DNA of 64,000 nt from AP-15 sp963750195 (GCA_963750195.1 CAVVPS010000009.1:1-64000); one strand, 5' to 3'; positions 40,116-49,900 are shown, counted from the stretch's first letter. Translations and numbers: made by a program. The notes: generated from the sequence alone by a model not told the origin.

Positions 40116-41345
40116 GGCTTTCGCGCGGCGTGCGCCTTCAGATCGAAACTCTCGTCGGCTGCTTGATCGGGCAGGAGGCGCGGGTCGCCTGCCAAAAGCC
40201 GGCGCGCGACGATATGGTCCCCCGCCCGATTCACCGAACTCGACGCCGATCAGCCGGCCATCGCGAAAGCAGAACACCGAGAAGCTGCCGCTGTCGGGCT
40301 CGCCGCGGACGACCGACAAGTCGTGACCCGCGGTGATCCCAGCGATCTGCAATTTGAGATCGGCCTGATCGCTCCAGAACCACGGCACCTTGTCGTACAG
40401 CGCGGGCTTTCCGGCGAGCCGGGCCGCAACCAGTCGCGCCTGGTCGACGCCGTTCTGCACGGATTCGAGGCGCACCCGGCCGACAGCAAATCGGGTCGGG
40501 AAATTGGCGCAATCGCCGATCGCGGCAATCTCCGCGGCTCCGGTCGCCAAATACTCATCGACGACGATGCCGTTCTCGACCGCAAGCCCGGCGTCGCCGG
40601 CGAGTTCGGCATTAGGCACGACCCCGATGCAGACAAGGACGAGGTCGGCGGGCAGCACCCGGCCGTCGCTGGTCTCGACCGCCGCGACCCGGCCATTGGC
40701 TCCAAGGATGCGAGCAACCCCGGTCCCGAGCGAGATTGTTGTCCCCCAGCCGATATGCGCCGCAGTGAAAAAGCGCGAGGTCTGCGCCGATACCACCCGG
40801 CCCATTGGGTGGTGCGTCACCTCGACAATGTGCACGGCGACACCGGCAGCCCGCGCCACCGCGGCGAACTCGAGGCCGATAAAGCCGGCCCCGATCACGA
40901 CCACCTCGCATGCCTCGGCCAACCGCTCGCGCAATATGTCGGCGTCGGCCAAAGTGCGCAGCGGCAGCACGCCGTCGAGTTCGGCGCCCGGCACGGCGAG
41001 CGGCCGAAAGCGCGATCCAGTGGCGAGGACGAGATGGTCGCAGGAGATCTCGCCGCCGGAAGCCAGTCGCAGACGACGCCCGGGCCGGTCAATCGCCGTA
41101 ACGGTTTCGCCGGTCACGAGGTCGATCTCCTGCTTCTCGTAGAACGCCTCGGGTCGCAGCAACAGCTCGTTAAACCCACTTTCACCGGCGAGATAGGATT
41201 TCGACAAGGGCGGGCGCTGGTATGGCAACACCGGCTCGTCGCCGATCAGCACGATGCGGCCGCCGAAACCCTCCTGGCGCAGAGACGACGCCGTCTGGAA
41301 ACCGGCCTGGCCCGCGCCGACGACAGCGACGACGTCGGCGACCAT
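40112..41345 (-). CDS. FAD-dependent ferredoxin reductase, one frameshift at the C-terminus
   Basis: This is a putidaredoxin-reductase-type flavoprotein that passes electrons from NAD(P)H to a [2Fe-2S] ferredoxin. The FAD site is VVAVVGAGQAGFQTASSLRQ (residues 5-24), PPLSKSYL follows, the NAD site is VVVIGAGFIGLEFAA, and the second FAD motif is EIAAIGDCANFP. One extra T near 40243 shifts the last 50 codons; correction gives VESVNRAGDHIVARRLLAGD and a stop at 40112 overlapping the next ATG. Uncorrected, it fuses falsely with the deacylase. The ferredoxin gene is immediately upstream. Confidence 0.92.
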
Positions 41346-41669
41346 TCAGACCTGCGTCTCGGGCAGATGGACAACCAGGCCGTCCATCTCGGGGGTGACC
41401 ACCAGCTGGCAGCTCAAGCGGCTGTTCGGCCGGCGCTCGCTGGCGGTGAATTCGAGCATCGCCCTCTCATCGTCCGACTGCGACGGCGTCCGGTTGAGAT
41501 ACGGCTCCTCGACATAAACATGGCAGGTGGCGCACATCATCTCACCGCCGCATTCGGCGACGATGCCGTCAACGCCGTGGAGAATCGCCGCCCGCATGAC
41601 GCTGGTGCCGACCGGGACATCGAGCTCCTCGCGCGCCCCGTCGGGATGAACATAGGTAATGCTGGGCAT
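41346..41669 (-). CDS. [2Fe-2S] ferredoxin (putidaredoxin/adrenodoxin type)
   Basis: The 107-residue protein has the vertebrate-type cluster ligands Cys40, Cys46, Cys49 and Cys87 (AECGGEMMCATCHVYVE and RLSCQLV). Its stop abuts the ATG of the reductase gene, so the two are one electron-transfer operon. Such pairs usually serve a cytochrome P450 or a Rieske oxygenase; none is visible in the window. Confidence 0.94.
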   Translation of the reverse strand: MPSITYVHPDGAREELDVPVGTSVMRAAILHGVDGIVAECGGEMMCATCHVYVEEPYLNRTPSQSDDERAMLEFTASERRPNSRLSCQLVVTPEMDGLVVHLPETQV

Positions 41670-41737
41670 TTTCTTCCTATCGGTTGGAGACGCGACCCGC
41701 GGCGAACGGATCTAAATCCGACAGCGGCTCCCTGGCG

Positions 41738-42775
41738 TCAAGCCTGCAGCTTGATCGAGACCTGATTGCCCTGCGCAACGAGCGTGGCGCCAAAACCGGC
41801 GCTCTCCCGGGCGATCTCGTCGAACGCCGCGCCTTCATCCCCGAGCGCGCGCGCCACCGTCCGGTTGCGCGCGTCATGGCGGACGAATTGGAAGGCGGCG
41901 CTCTCGATCCCCCGGTCGCCCCAAGATATCCGCGCCATCATGCCAAGCCAGTCGCCGTGCTGGACCCCGCCATGCCCGGTATGAAACGAAAAGCTGCCCA
42001 GCCCGTAAAAGATCGGCTTGCCGCGGTAAACTTCGACCGGCAGCGAATAATGCGGCCCGTGGCCGACGACCAGGTCGGCGCCGGCATCGATCGCCGCATG
42101 GCCGATCTCGGTCATGTATTGCAGCACTTCGCGGTGCAGCCCCCAATGAAACGAGGCGATGACGACATCCGCCCGCTGGCGCAGCGCAACGAGGTCGTCG
42201 GCGAGCCATTGCAGATAGTGCTTGTCCGCCCAGGTGACGATCTGCGGCGGAACCCCCGGCCGATTGGCCGGCGGGCGCGAACCGTGGGTTGGAACCTGAT
42301 AAGCGGTATGCCCGCGGATCACCGCGATGCCGGGGGCATTCTCACCGGCTTCGTGGTTGGTCGGCCAATAAACCGAGCTGCGTTGCAAAAAACCAAATCG
42401 CACGCTGCCGCATTCGACGATGGCCGGCGCGCGCGCCGCTTTTCGGTCCGCTCCGGCGCCGGTGTGCGTGATGCCGAGTTGGTCGAGCCGGGCAATCGAC
42501 CCCAGGATCGCAGCCTCGCCGTAATTGACGTTGTTGGCGATCCCGACCGCGGCGATGCCGGCCGTAGTCAGTGCCTCGCCCGCCACCGACGGGTCGGCGA
42601 AGAACCCCTCCCGTTCGAGGGAATGCCCGCCAGGCGGCGTATAGAGGCAGCATTCGAGGTTGCTGAAGACGATGGGGGTCGCGCGAAATTCGTCCCGCAC
42701 CAGGGCGAATGGAACCGTCGGATCGGTAACGTTGATCAGGTTTACGTCACCGGTCAGGATCATCTTTGTCGCCAT
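41738..42775 (-). CDS. CapA-family (poly-gamma-glutamate synthesis-like) phosphoesterase
   Basis: The start at 42775 follows GGGGGAG. The protein of about 345 residues has the CapA calcineurin-like fold: ILTGDVNLINV near the N-terminus, VFSNLECCLYTPP, AVGIANNVNYGEAAI (normally NNHxxD-like), DVVIASFHWGLHRE and DLVVGHGPHYSLPVEVYRGK. CapA proteins are linked to polyglutamate capsules in Bacillus, but most proteobacterial members are uncharacterised metallophosphoesterase-like enzymes. No capBC genes are near, so a polyglutamate role is not supported here. Confidence 0.85.
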   Translation of the reverse strand: MATKMILTGDVNLINVTDPTVPFALVRDEFRATPIVFSNLECCLYTPPGGHSLEREGFFADPSVAGEALTTAGIAAVGIANNVNYGEAAILGSIARLDQLGITHTGAGADRKAARAPAIVECGSVRFGFLQRSSVYWPTNHEAGENAPGIAVIRGHTAYQVPTHGSRPPANRPGVPPQIVTWADKHYLQWLADDLVALRQRADVVIASFHWGLHREVLQYMTEIGHAAIDAGADLVVGHGPHYSLPVEVYRGKPIFYGLGSFSFHTGHGGVQHGDWLGMMARISWGDRGIESAAFQFVRHDARNRTVARALGDEGAAFDEIARESAGFGATLVAQGNQVSIKLQA

Positions 42776-42876
42776 CTCCCCCAACCTTTTATAGCGTTTC
42801 GCTCTGATCACGATAATCGCGCCGCCGGGGAGGCGCCATGCCTAATGGCTCTCGGGCTTACCACCCGGCGCACGGC

Positions 42877-43312
42877 TCAGGGCTGCCGCCAGCGGCCCCG
42901 CCGTCGCAAAAGCAGGTACCACCACCCCATCGCCACGAGCAAAATAAGTCCCCCGATCACCACAGCGGGCGGGACGCGGGACTGCTGCTGAGGCGCCCCG
43001 GCGCCGACGCGGATCATCACCCGGGCGACCTCGGCGCTCGTGTGTGCTTCGGCGGTCCACATCCCGTCGCTATCGGCATCAAAGACGAATTTGCCTTGGG
43101 AGTCGGTGTGGCCGGTCTCGACCGGCGTCTTCAGATCACCCGGCGCGAAAACTCGTACCGCGGCATCAGACATCGGCTTGCCGTCCGCGGTCGCGAACTG
43201 GGCCGTGACCTCATGCGTGGTAAAGAGGTCGAAAGCGCAAGCCGGCGATTTCGGCAAGCAGGCACGTCGCCGCGGCCGACAGCAACAATATCGTCGCTCG
43301 GCACGCAAGCAT
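42877..43312 (-). CDS. Exported Ig-like (DUF4198/CbiK-type) membrane protein, frameshifted
   Basis: A signal peptide from the ATG at 43312 (LACRATILLLSAAATCLLA) leads, after dropping one T near 43237, to AFDLFTTHEVTAQFATADGK and a beta-sandwich with VETGHTDSQGKFVFDADSDG. A C-terminal membrane helix (AVVIGGLILLVAMGWWYLLL) and a basic tail follow. This signal-Ig-anchor layout is shared by nickel and cobalt uptake accessory proteins and other periplasmic proteins; no metal transport genes are nearby. The 5' end is close to rnhB on the opposite strand. Confidence 0.6.
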
Positions 43313-43450
43313 GGCATGTCCGAGAAATCGGCGGCCAAGCTGGAACATGCGATCAACATAGCGATGTTTCGCGCCCGCGCCACGGTGGGACAGACACTTT
43401 CCTTGCTCGGCTCCGCGCGCGCATGGCAAAAGCCGCTCGTCGGAGGGGCG

Positions 43451-44128
43451 ATGCCGAATTTCGCGATTGAACGGCGCTGCGAAGGGATCGTCTGCGGCAT
43501 CGACGAGGCGGGGCGCGGGCCGCTCGCCGGGCCGGTCGTCGCCGCTGCGGTGATCCTCGACCCACGCCGCTTCCCCCGATCCTTGCACCAGCGGCTCGAC
43601 GATTCGAAGGTGCTGACCGGGGGGGAGCGTGACGCCTGCTGGCGGGCGCTCGGGCGCTGCGTCGATCGCGGCGTCGCGCAGATCGGAGTCGGCGCGGCGA
43701 GCGCGCGCGAAATCGACAGCATCAACATTCTGCGCGCCGCTCTGTTGGCGATGGCCCGGGCCGTCGCCGCCCTCGGGGTTCGCCCGGACGTGGCGCTCGT
43801 CGACGGTAATATCGCGCCGCCCCTCGCATGCCCCGTGCGAACAATCGTCAAGGGAGACGCGCTCAGCTTCTCGATCGCAGCGGCCTCGGTCGTCGCCAAA
43901 GTCACGCGCGACCGCATTATGCGCGCGCTCGCCCAACGCTATCGTGGGTATGGCTGGGAGACCAATGTCGGCTACGCGACCCGCGAGCACGGTGACGCGA
44001 TTCTCAAGCTCGGCCCCACCCCGCATCATCGCCGCTCCTTCGCCCCGGTGCGCCTCGCCCTCGCCGGCGAGCTGTCGCTGTTCGCCGCGCTTTCGTCGGC
44101 TCCTGTCGCGATCGCCGAAAGCGCGTGA
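43451..44128 (+). CDS. rnhB: Ribonuclease HII
   Basis: RNase HII removes ribonucleotides and RNA from RNA-DNA hybrids. The ATG at 43451 follows GGAGGGG and gives the family N-terminus. The acidic active site begins with CGIDEAGRGPLAGPVVAAAV (Asp18, Glu19), then ALVDGN and SVVAKVTRDRIM; YRGYGWETNVGYATREH and GPTPHHRRSF are typical C-terminal motifs. The gene is 225 residues and intact. Its 3' end overlaps the convergent mutY gene by about 100 bases. Confidence 0.95.
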   Translation: MPNFAIERRCEGIVCGIDEAGRGPLAGPVVAAAVILDPRRFPRSLHQRLDDSKVLTGGERDACWRALGRCVDRGVAQIGVGAASAREIDSINILRAALLAMARAVAALGVRPDVALVDGNIAPPLACPVRTIVKGDALSFSIAAASVVAKVTRDRIMRALAQRYRGYGWETNVGYATREHGDAILKLGPTPHHRRSFAPVRLALAGELSLFAALSSAPVAIAESA

Positions 44129-45189
44129 CGGGCGACCTTTTTCATCAGGGTCGGCAGCGCATGTTCGCCGAGCTTGTCGATCGGGCTCCACAGCCCATCG
44201 GCCGTCCCCTTGCCGGCGACCACCGTGAGTTCGAGCTGGAAATGAGTAAAGCCGTGGCGAACGATTTCCGGCAACGCCGACCATTCGGCCGCTGCGGGCG
44301 CCGCGCCGATGGCTTCGGCGAAGGTCCATGGGGTCGCACGCCACGCGGTGGAGGGGACTTCGATCATGCCGCCAAGCAGACCCTTTTCGGGGCGGCGGCG
44401 CAGTAGCACTGCTCCGTCAGCGCCCGTGAGCCAGAACGCGACGCCGTAACGCAGCGGCCGTTCTGGCTTCTCAGCCGGCGCCGGCAGCCCTTCCGCGAGC
44501 CTGCCCGCCTCCGCGAGGCAGACGCCGCGCCAGGGACAGAGCACACAGCGCGGCCGGCGCGGCGTGCAGATCGTTGCACCGAGATCCATCATTGCCTGGG
44601 CGAAGTCGCCCGCCCGCTGCTCGGGGACCAATGCCGCAGCGAGTTCTCTCAGTCGCGGCTTCGCCGCTGGCAACGGCTCGATGACGGCGTAGAGGCGGGC
44701 GACGACGCGCTCGACATTGCCGTCGACGGCGGCGTGGCGCCGGTCGAAGGCGATGGCGGCGATCGCCGCCGCCGTGTAGTCGCCGATCCCGGGGAGAGCG
44801 CGCAATGCGGCCCACTCGCTGGGGAATGCGCCGCCGTGTTGCTCCACGACGACGCGGGCGCAGGCATGCAGATTGCGGGCCCGCGCGTAATAGCCGAGCC
44901 CTTGCCACATGTGCAGGATCTCGTCGAGCGAGGCCGCCGCGAGGGCCGAAATGTCAGGCCAGCGCGCCATGAATCGGTCAAAATACGGTCCGACAGTCGC
45001 CACCGTCGTCTGCTGCAGCATGATCTCGCTGAGCCAGACACGGTAGGGATCGGGGGCCGTGCCCAGCGGCGCCCGCCACGGCAGGGATCGGCGCTGACGG
45101 TCGTACCAGGCGAGCAGATCGGCCGGGTCGGGCCGGCTCGCGGGCAAAGGCAACTCGGATTGGGGCAAATCGAATCGGACCGGCAACAT
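44026..45189 (-). CDS. mutY: A/G-specific adenine DNA glycosylase MutY
   Basis: MutY removes adenine mispaired with 8-oxoguanine. From the ATG at 45189 the enzyme shows VWLSEIMLQQTTV with catalytic Glu55, the helix-hairpin-helix LRALPGIGDYTAAAIAAIAF with the Asp of AVDGN just after, the iron-sulfur ligands CTPRRPRCVLCPWRGVC, and a C-terminal NUDIX-like domain (RPEKGLLGGMIEVPST). The start codon overlaps the divergent DUF721 gene start, and the 3' end overlaps rnhB. Total length 387 residues, intact. Confidence 0.94.
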   Translation of the reverse strand: MLPVRFDLPQSELPLPASRPDPADLLAWYDRQRRSLPWRAPLGTAPDPYRVWLSEIMLQQTTVATVGPYFDRFMARWPDISALAAASLDEILHMWQGLGYYARARNLHACARVVVEQHGGAFPSEWAALRALPGIGDYTAAAIAAIAFDRRHAAVDGNVERVVARLYAVIEPLPAAKPRLRELAAALVPEQRAGDFAQAMMDLGATICTPRRPRCVLCPWRGVCLAEAGRLAEGLPAPAEKPERPLRYGVAFWLTGADGAVLLRRRPEKGLLGGMIEVPSTAWRATPWTFAEAIGAAPAAAEWSALPEIVRHGFTHFQLELTVVAGKGTADGLWSPIDKLGEHALPTLMKKVARHALSAIATGADESAANSDSSPARARRTGAKERR

Positions 45190-45694
45190 GAACGCAGCGA
45201 AATGGCCGCACACCCTAATCGGCCCGGAGCCCGCAAGCGAGCGGGGCCACGGATTTCGCGCCGTCGGCGTCGCCGTCTCGACGCTCGGAGCGCCAATTGT
45301 CGGCAAGCGTGGCGGCGGACTTCTTGTCCGGCTCAAGAGCGATTGGCCCGCGATCGTCGGTGCTGATTGGGCCGCGGTGAGCTGGCCAACAGCAGTGGCC
45401 CGTGACGGCTGTTTAAAGCTGCGCACGACGCCCGCTGCCGCCCTCGAATTGCAGCATCGAGCGCCGCTGTTGATCGAGCGCGTCAACGTCTTCCTCGGCC
45501 GTCCAGCCGTGACCCGCCTGATCCTCGTGCAGGGGCCTTTGCCGCTTCCGGCGGCGCCGAGCAGCCCGTCTCTACCACCACTTGCCTGCGGCGAGGCGGC
45601 AGCGCTCGACGAGCGGGTTTCCAATATCGCCGATCCCGGGCTGCGCGCGGCCTTGGCTCGGCTTGGCCGGGCGGTGATCGCCGTGCGGCGTTGA
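45188..45694 (+). CDS. DUF721 (DciA-like) protein
   Basis: The product of up to 168 residues contains the DUF721 core: LLVRLKSDWPAIVGADWAAV, then CLKLRTTPAAALELQHRAPL and LIERVNVFLGRPAVTRLI. DciA-type members help load the replicative helicase in bacteria that lack DnaC. The ATG at 45188 shares bases with the mutY ATG on the other strand, so the true start may be a little downstream. The gene leads the run DUF721, DsbA-like protein, smc, an order I recall from other Rhodospirillales. Confidence 0.85.
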   Translation: MNAAKWPHTLIGPEPASERGHGFRAVGVAVSTLGAPIVGKRGGGLLVRLKSDWPAIVGADWAAVSWPTAVARDGCLKLRTTPAAALELQHRAPLLIERVNVFLGRPAVTRLILVQGPLPLPAAPSSPSLPPLACGEAAALDERVSNIADPGLRAALARLGRAVIAVRR

Positions 45695-45766
45695 GCCCGG
45701 GCCAGCGGCGTTGCGCCAGGCTTTGGAAGACGCTATTCTCAATATATTGTAGTCAGGACGCTTGAG

Positions 45767-46408
45767 ATGCGGAAAATATGGGTGGTTTTGTTAGCGACAT
45801 TCGCCGCAGCGACGTTTTTTCCGGCTCTTGCCCCGGCGGCCGATTCGGGTCCCGGCGCCAGCGACGCGGCGAGCCTGCTGGCGATCAGCAAGGACGATCG
45901 CATTCTTGGCAGTCCCACGGCGCCGATCACCATCGTCGAATACGCTTCGCTGACCTGTCCGCATTGCGCCCATTTCACCGACGAGGTCTTGCCCGAGATC
46001 AAGAAGAAGTGGATCGACACCGGCAAGGTAAAATTGGTGCTGCGCGACTTTCCGCTCGACGACGAAGCGGTGCATGCCTCGATGATCGCACGTTGCGCGC
46101 CGCATGACCGGTTTTACGCGTTCATCGACACCTTCTTCGCGGACCAGGCGAATTGGGCGGCGGCGCCCGACTACCAGGCTGCCCTGTCCCGCCTGGCGGA
46201 GCTGGGTGGGATGAGCAAGGACCAAGTCGACGCCTGCCTCAAAGACGAGACGCTACAAAACCAGGTCCTCGCCAGCCGCCTGACCGCCGCGAACCAGCTC
46301 GGCGTCAATGCGACCCCGACATTCTTCGTCAACGGCACCAAGTTCACCGGCGCCCCGACGGTCGAGGAGTTCGACAAGCTGCTATCGGGCCTGTCGGCAA
46401 AATCGTGA
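45767..46408 (+). CDS. DsbA-like periplasmic thioredoxin-fold protein
   Basis: A signal peptide (WVVLLATFAAATFFPALA) precedes a thioredoxin fold with the redox pair Cys64-Pro-His-Cys67 (SLTCPHCAHF), as in DsbA, and the cis-Pro loop NATPTFFVNGTKFTG. The 213-residue enzyme should introduce or exchange disulfide bonds in exported proteins. It is intact and 18 bases upstream of smc, a conserved neighbour pair in this order. Confidence 0.92.
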   Translation: MRKIWVVLLATFAAATFFPALAPAADSGPGASDAASLLAISKDDRILGSPTAPITIVEYASLTCPHCAHFTDEVLPEIKKKWIDTGKVKLVLRDFPLDDEAVHASMIARCAPHDRFYAFIDTFFADQANWAAAPDYQAALSRLAELGGMSKDQVDACLKDETLQNQVLASRLTAANQLGVNATPTFFVNGTKFTGAPTVEEFDKLLSGLSAKS

Positions 46409-46426
46409 TCGTCTGCGGGAAGGCGA

Positions 46427-49400
46427 ATGCAGATCGACCGGCTTCGCGTCGTCGGGTTCAAATCATTCGCTGACGCCGCCGAGGTGGCGATCGGGCCTGG
46501 GCTGACCGGCATCGTCGGACCGAACGGCTGCGGTAAGTCCAATCTGGCCGAGGCGCTGCGCTGGGTGATGGGCGAGAATTCAGCCCGGCGACTGCGCGGC
46601 GGCGCGATGGACGACGTCATTTTCGGCGGCGCCGCCGGCCGGTCGGCGCGCAACGTGGCCGAGGTTTTGCTGAGCCTCGACAACCGCGCTCGCGACGCGC
46701 CCTTTGCATTTAACGACCGAGAAGAAATCGAGATTGTGCGCCGCATCGAGCGCGGCGTCGGCTCGCTCTGGCAGATCAATGGCCGCGAGGTCCGAGCGCG
46801 CGACGTGCAGCTTTTATTCGCCGATGCTGCGACTGGCGGGCCGTCCGGGGCGATCGTCAGTCAAGGACGCGTCGGCGCGCTGATCGAGGCCAAGCCGGCC
46901 GAACGCCGGTTCCTGCTCGAAGAGGCCGCCGGCACCGCCGGACTTCACGCCCGCCGCCGTGAGACCGAACTCAAGCTCGCCGCCGCCGAAAACAATCTAA
47001 CGCGGCTCGACGACGTGGCCGCTTCCTTGACGACGCGGCTCACGGCTTTGCAGAAGCAGGCGCGTCAGGCGCAGCGCTATCGCCGCCTCAGCGAACAGAT
47101 TCGCCGCCACGAGGCGTTGCTGTTTCACGCCCGCTGGCTCGCGGCCGAAAGCGAGGCCGAAAACCGCGCCACCGAGCTTTCCGCTGCCGAGCGCAACGTG
47201 GCCGAGGCAGCGGCGCGCGCCCTGGCCGAACGGCGCGCTCACGAGATCGCCGAAGCGGCGCTGCCGCCGCTGCGTCGCGCCGGGACTGAGGCCGAGGCCG
47301 AATTGCAGCGACTGACCCGGCGCCGCGACACTCTTGAGCACGAGCTCGCCCAGGTTATCGCGGCGCGCAGGGAGGCCGAGCGGAGGCTGGCCGAGCTGTT
47401 GGCCGATCTCGGCCGCGAGGATGCGAACCTGATCGATGCCGAGGCCGCGCTCGCGCGGCTGGGGGAGGAGCGTCGAGCCTTCGCCGCCGCCGGGGCCGAA
47501 AACGAGCCGGCGCTCATGATGGCTAGGAGTTGGCTGCGCGAAATCGCCTCGAATGTCGCCGTGGCGGAAACGGGATTGCAGCGCGCAACCGAAGCTGCGG
47601 CTGCCGCTGCGGCGCGGCGCGGCGCGATCGCCCACCGGCGCCGGGAACTCGCCGAGCGCCATACCCGTCTCGAAGCTCGCTTCGCCGAAGCGGAGGGGCG
47701 GCGCACCGCCGTAGCCGCCACGACAGTGCCGCCAGATGCGATGGCGGCAGCCGTTGCGGCAGTGGCCGAGGCCGAAATCCGGGCGGAGAGTAGCCGCGCC
47801 GCGCCGGAGACAGCCCAGCGTGAGATCGCGGCGCGGCATCGGCAGGAAGCCGTAGCGTTCGAAGCGACGCGCCGGACGGCGGGCCGGCTCTCCCAACTCG
47901 AGGCGGAGGCAGCGGCTCTCAACGCTTTGGTCGGGTCCGCCCCGGACGCCGGCGATGGCCTGCCGGTGCTGAGCATGCTGCGCGTCGCCGAAGGCTTTGA
48001 GGCGGCGGTCGGCGCCGCCTTCGAGGACGAGCTTTCCGCGCCGCTCGTCGAGGACGACGGCGACGCCTTACAATTCTGGGTGAATCTCGGAGGGATCGAC
48101 AGGCTCTGCGCGTTGCCCCACGGTGCGCATGCGCTGACCGAAGTGGTGAACGCACCGGCGGCGCTCGCTCGCAGCTTCGCGCAGATCGGCTGGGTCGAGG
48201 ATTCGGCAGCGGGGCGCAGCTTGCAGCGGAACTTGGCCCCTGGCCAACGGCTCGTCAGCCGCGACGGGTGCCTGTGGCGCTGGGACGGTTTCACCCGCCT
48301 TGCCGCCCGCCCCTCTGCCGCGGCCCAGCATTTGCGCCACAAAAACCGCCTGCTCATGCTTGCCGAGGAAATCGGAGCGGCGGAGGAGGAGGCCCGATCG
48401 GCCGAGACCGAGGCCACCGCGGCGACCGTGGCGCGTCAGGCTGCGGCCGAAGCCGACCGGCTCGCACGCTTGGAGCTACGAGAGGCGGAGGCGACGCTCG
48501 CCCACGCCCGCAAGATGGAGGCCGGACTCGCACACCAAGCGTTGACCGCTGAAACCCGGTTGGCCGCTGCTGCCGCCGACGTCGACAAGCTCGCCGCCGA
48601 ATTGGCCGAAACGCTGGCGCAGGCCGAGAGGACCCAGCAGGAGTTGGCAGCGCTGCCCGAGCCGGGGCCGGCGCGCGCAGCTCTCGGCGCCGCACACGTG
48701 GCGGTGTCGCAGGCGCGCCGCGACGAGGTCGAAGCGCAAGGCACGATCGATCGACTGACCCAGGAAAACCAGTCCCGGCGCGACCGCCTAGGGTCGATTG
48801 AGCTGGAGGAGCGGTCGTGGCGCGGCCGCGCCGATGGCTCGATACGGCAGCGCGCGACCCTAATCGAACGGCGGCTCGCGCTCGAAGCAGAGATCACTGA
48901 GATCGCTCGGCGCCCGGCGGCGATCGCGGAGCAAAGCGAGTCCCTAGGCAACGAGGTTTCAGCCGCGGCAGAGACCTGCCGGCGCGCCGTCGACGAGATG
49001 GCAATCGGAGAGAGCCGGCTGCGCGCCGCTGTCGACAGTGCGCGGCGCGCCGATCAGGCGCTGGCAGAGGCCCGCGAGAGCCGCGCTCGGCTGGAAGTAC
49101 AGTGCGACGGCGCCAGACAGGCCGTGACCGGGCTCGCCCGTGAGATCCGCGAGCGGATCGATGCTGCTCCCGATGCCCTGCGCGATCTCACCGGCCTCGC
49201 CCCGAATGACGCGCCCGCCGATGCTGCTGCGACCGCGGCGCGGCTGGCACGGCTGACACATGAGCGCGACGGCATCGGACCGATAAATCTGGTGGCCGAG
49301 AGCGAGGCGGCCGAGCTCGGCGAGCAGGCCGACGCCCTGGCGCGCGAGCGCGCCGATCTTACCGGGGCGATTGCCAAGCTGCGCCGCGCCGCCGCCGCGC

Positions 49401-49900
49401 TCGACCAGGAAGGGCGGCAGCTGCTCGCGGCCGCCTTCGAGCGGGTCAACGGGCATTTCGCCGCCCTGTTCGCCAGGCTGTTCGGCGGCGGCACGGCGCA
49501 GCTGGCGCTGACCGACGACGGCGATCCGCTCGCCGCCGGGCTGGAGATCATGGCGAGCCCGACCGGCAAGCGGCTGCAGACCCTGTCCCTGCTGTCGGGC
49601 GGCGAGCAGGCGCTGACGGCGTTGGCGCTGCTGTTTGCCGTGTTCCTGACCAAGCCGGCGCCGATTTGCGTCCTCGACGAGGTCGACGCCCCGCTCGACG
49701 ACGCCAATGTCGACCGTCTGTGCAGTCTCGCCGCCGAGATCGCCGACACCACCGGCACACGCTTCCTGTTGATCACCCATCACCGCATCACGATGGCGCG
49801 CGCCGATCGGCTGTTCGGGGTTACGATGGCAGAGCCCGGCGTCTCGCAACTGGTCTCGGTCGATCTCGCGCGAGCTGCCCGGTTGCGCCGAACGGCCTGA
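46427..49900 (+). CDS. smc: Chromosome segregation protein SMC
   Basis: The 1157-residue condensin ATPase has Walker A GPNGCGKSN at residues 31-39, long coiled coils rich in Ala, Glu and Arg on both sides of a hinge (about residues 500-610), and at the C-terminus the ABC signature LSGGEQALTALALLFAVF with Walker B PICVLDEVDAPLDDAN. SMC organises and separates daughter chromosomes with ScpA and ScpB. It is the longest gene in the window and entirely uninterrupted, which contrasts with the many indels elsewhere. Confidence 0.97.
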   Translation: MQIDRLRVVGFKSFADAAEVAIGPGLTGIVGPNGCGKSNLAEALRWVMGENSARRLRGGAMDDVIFGGAAGRSARNVAEVLLSLDNRARDAPFAFNDREEIEIVRRIERGVGSLWQINGREVRARDVQLLFADAATGGPSGAIVSQGRVGALIEAKPAERRFLLEEAAGTAGLHARRRETELKLAAAENNLTRLDDVAASLTTRLTALQKQARQAQRYRRLSEQIRRHEALLFHARWLAAESEAENRATELSAAERNVAEAAARALAERRAHEIAEAALPPLRRAGTEAEAELQRLTRRRDTLEHELAQVIAARREAERRLAELLADLGREDANLIDAEAALARLGEERRAFAAAGAENEPALMMARSWLREIASNVAVAETGLQRATEAAAAAAARRGAIAHRRRELAERHTRLEARFAEAEGRRTAVAATTVPPDAMAAAVAAVAEAEIRAESSRAAPETAQREIAARHRQEAVAFEATRRTAGRLSQLEAEAAALNALVGSAPDAGDGLPVLSMLRVAEGFEAAVGAAFEDELSAPLVEDDGDALQFWVNLGGIDRLCALPHGAHALTEVVNAPAALARSFAQIGWVEDSAAGRSLQRNLAPGQRLVSRDGCLWRWDGFTRLAARPSAAAQHLRHKNRLLMLAEEIGAAEEEARSAETEATAATVARQAAAEADRLARLELREAEATLAHARKMEAGLAHQALTAETRLAAAAADVDKLAAELAETLAQAERTQQELAALPEPGPARAALGAAHVAVSQARRDEVEAQGTIDRLTQENQSRRDRLGSIELEERSWRGRADGSIRQRATLIERRLALEAEITEIARRPAAIAEQSESLGNEVSAAAETCRRAVDEMAIGESRLRAAVDSARRADQALAEARESRARLEVQCDGARQAVTGLAREIRERIDAAPDALRDLTGLAPNDAPADAAATAARLARLTHERDGIGPINLVAESEAAELGEQADALARERADLTGAIAKLRRAAAALDQEGRQLLAAAFERVNGHFAALFARLFGGGTAQLALTDDGDPLAAGLEIMASPTGKRLQTLSLLSGGEQALTALALLFAVFLTKPAPICVLDEVDAPLDDANVDRLCSLAAEIADTTGTRFLLITHHRITMARADRLFGVTMAEPGVSQLVSVDLARAARLRRTA

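Noticed and set aside
38754..41345. A single 863-residue reductase-deacylase fusion protein
   Set aside because: The join is created by one extra T near 40243. Corrected, the reductase stops at 40112 and the deacylase has its own ATG.
43040..43450. N-terminal extension of RNase HII
   Set aside because: It is the opposite strand of the Ig-like membrane protein gene, and a clear ribosome site and family start lie at 43451.
45190..45624. N-terminal extension of MutY upstream of 45189
   Set aside because: It is the antisense of the DUF721 gene and is not protein-like.
47239..48417. Long minus-strand frames inside smc
   Set aside because: Ala/Ser/Arg-rich mirror frames of the smc coiled coil with no start signal or domain.
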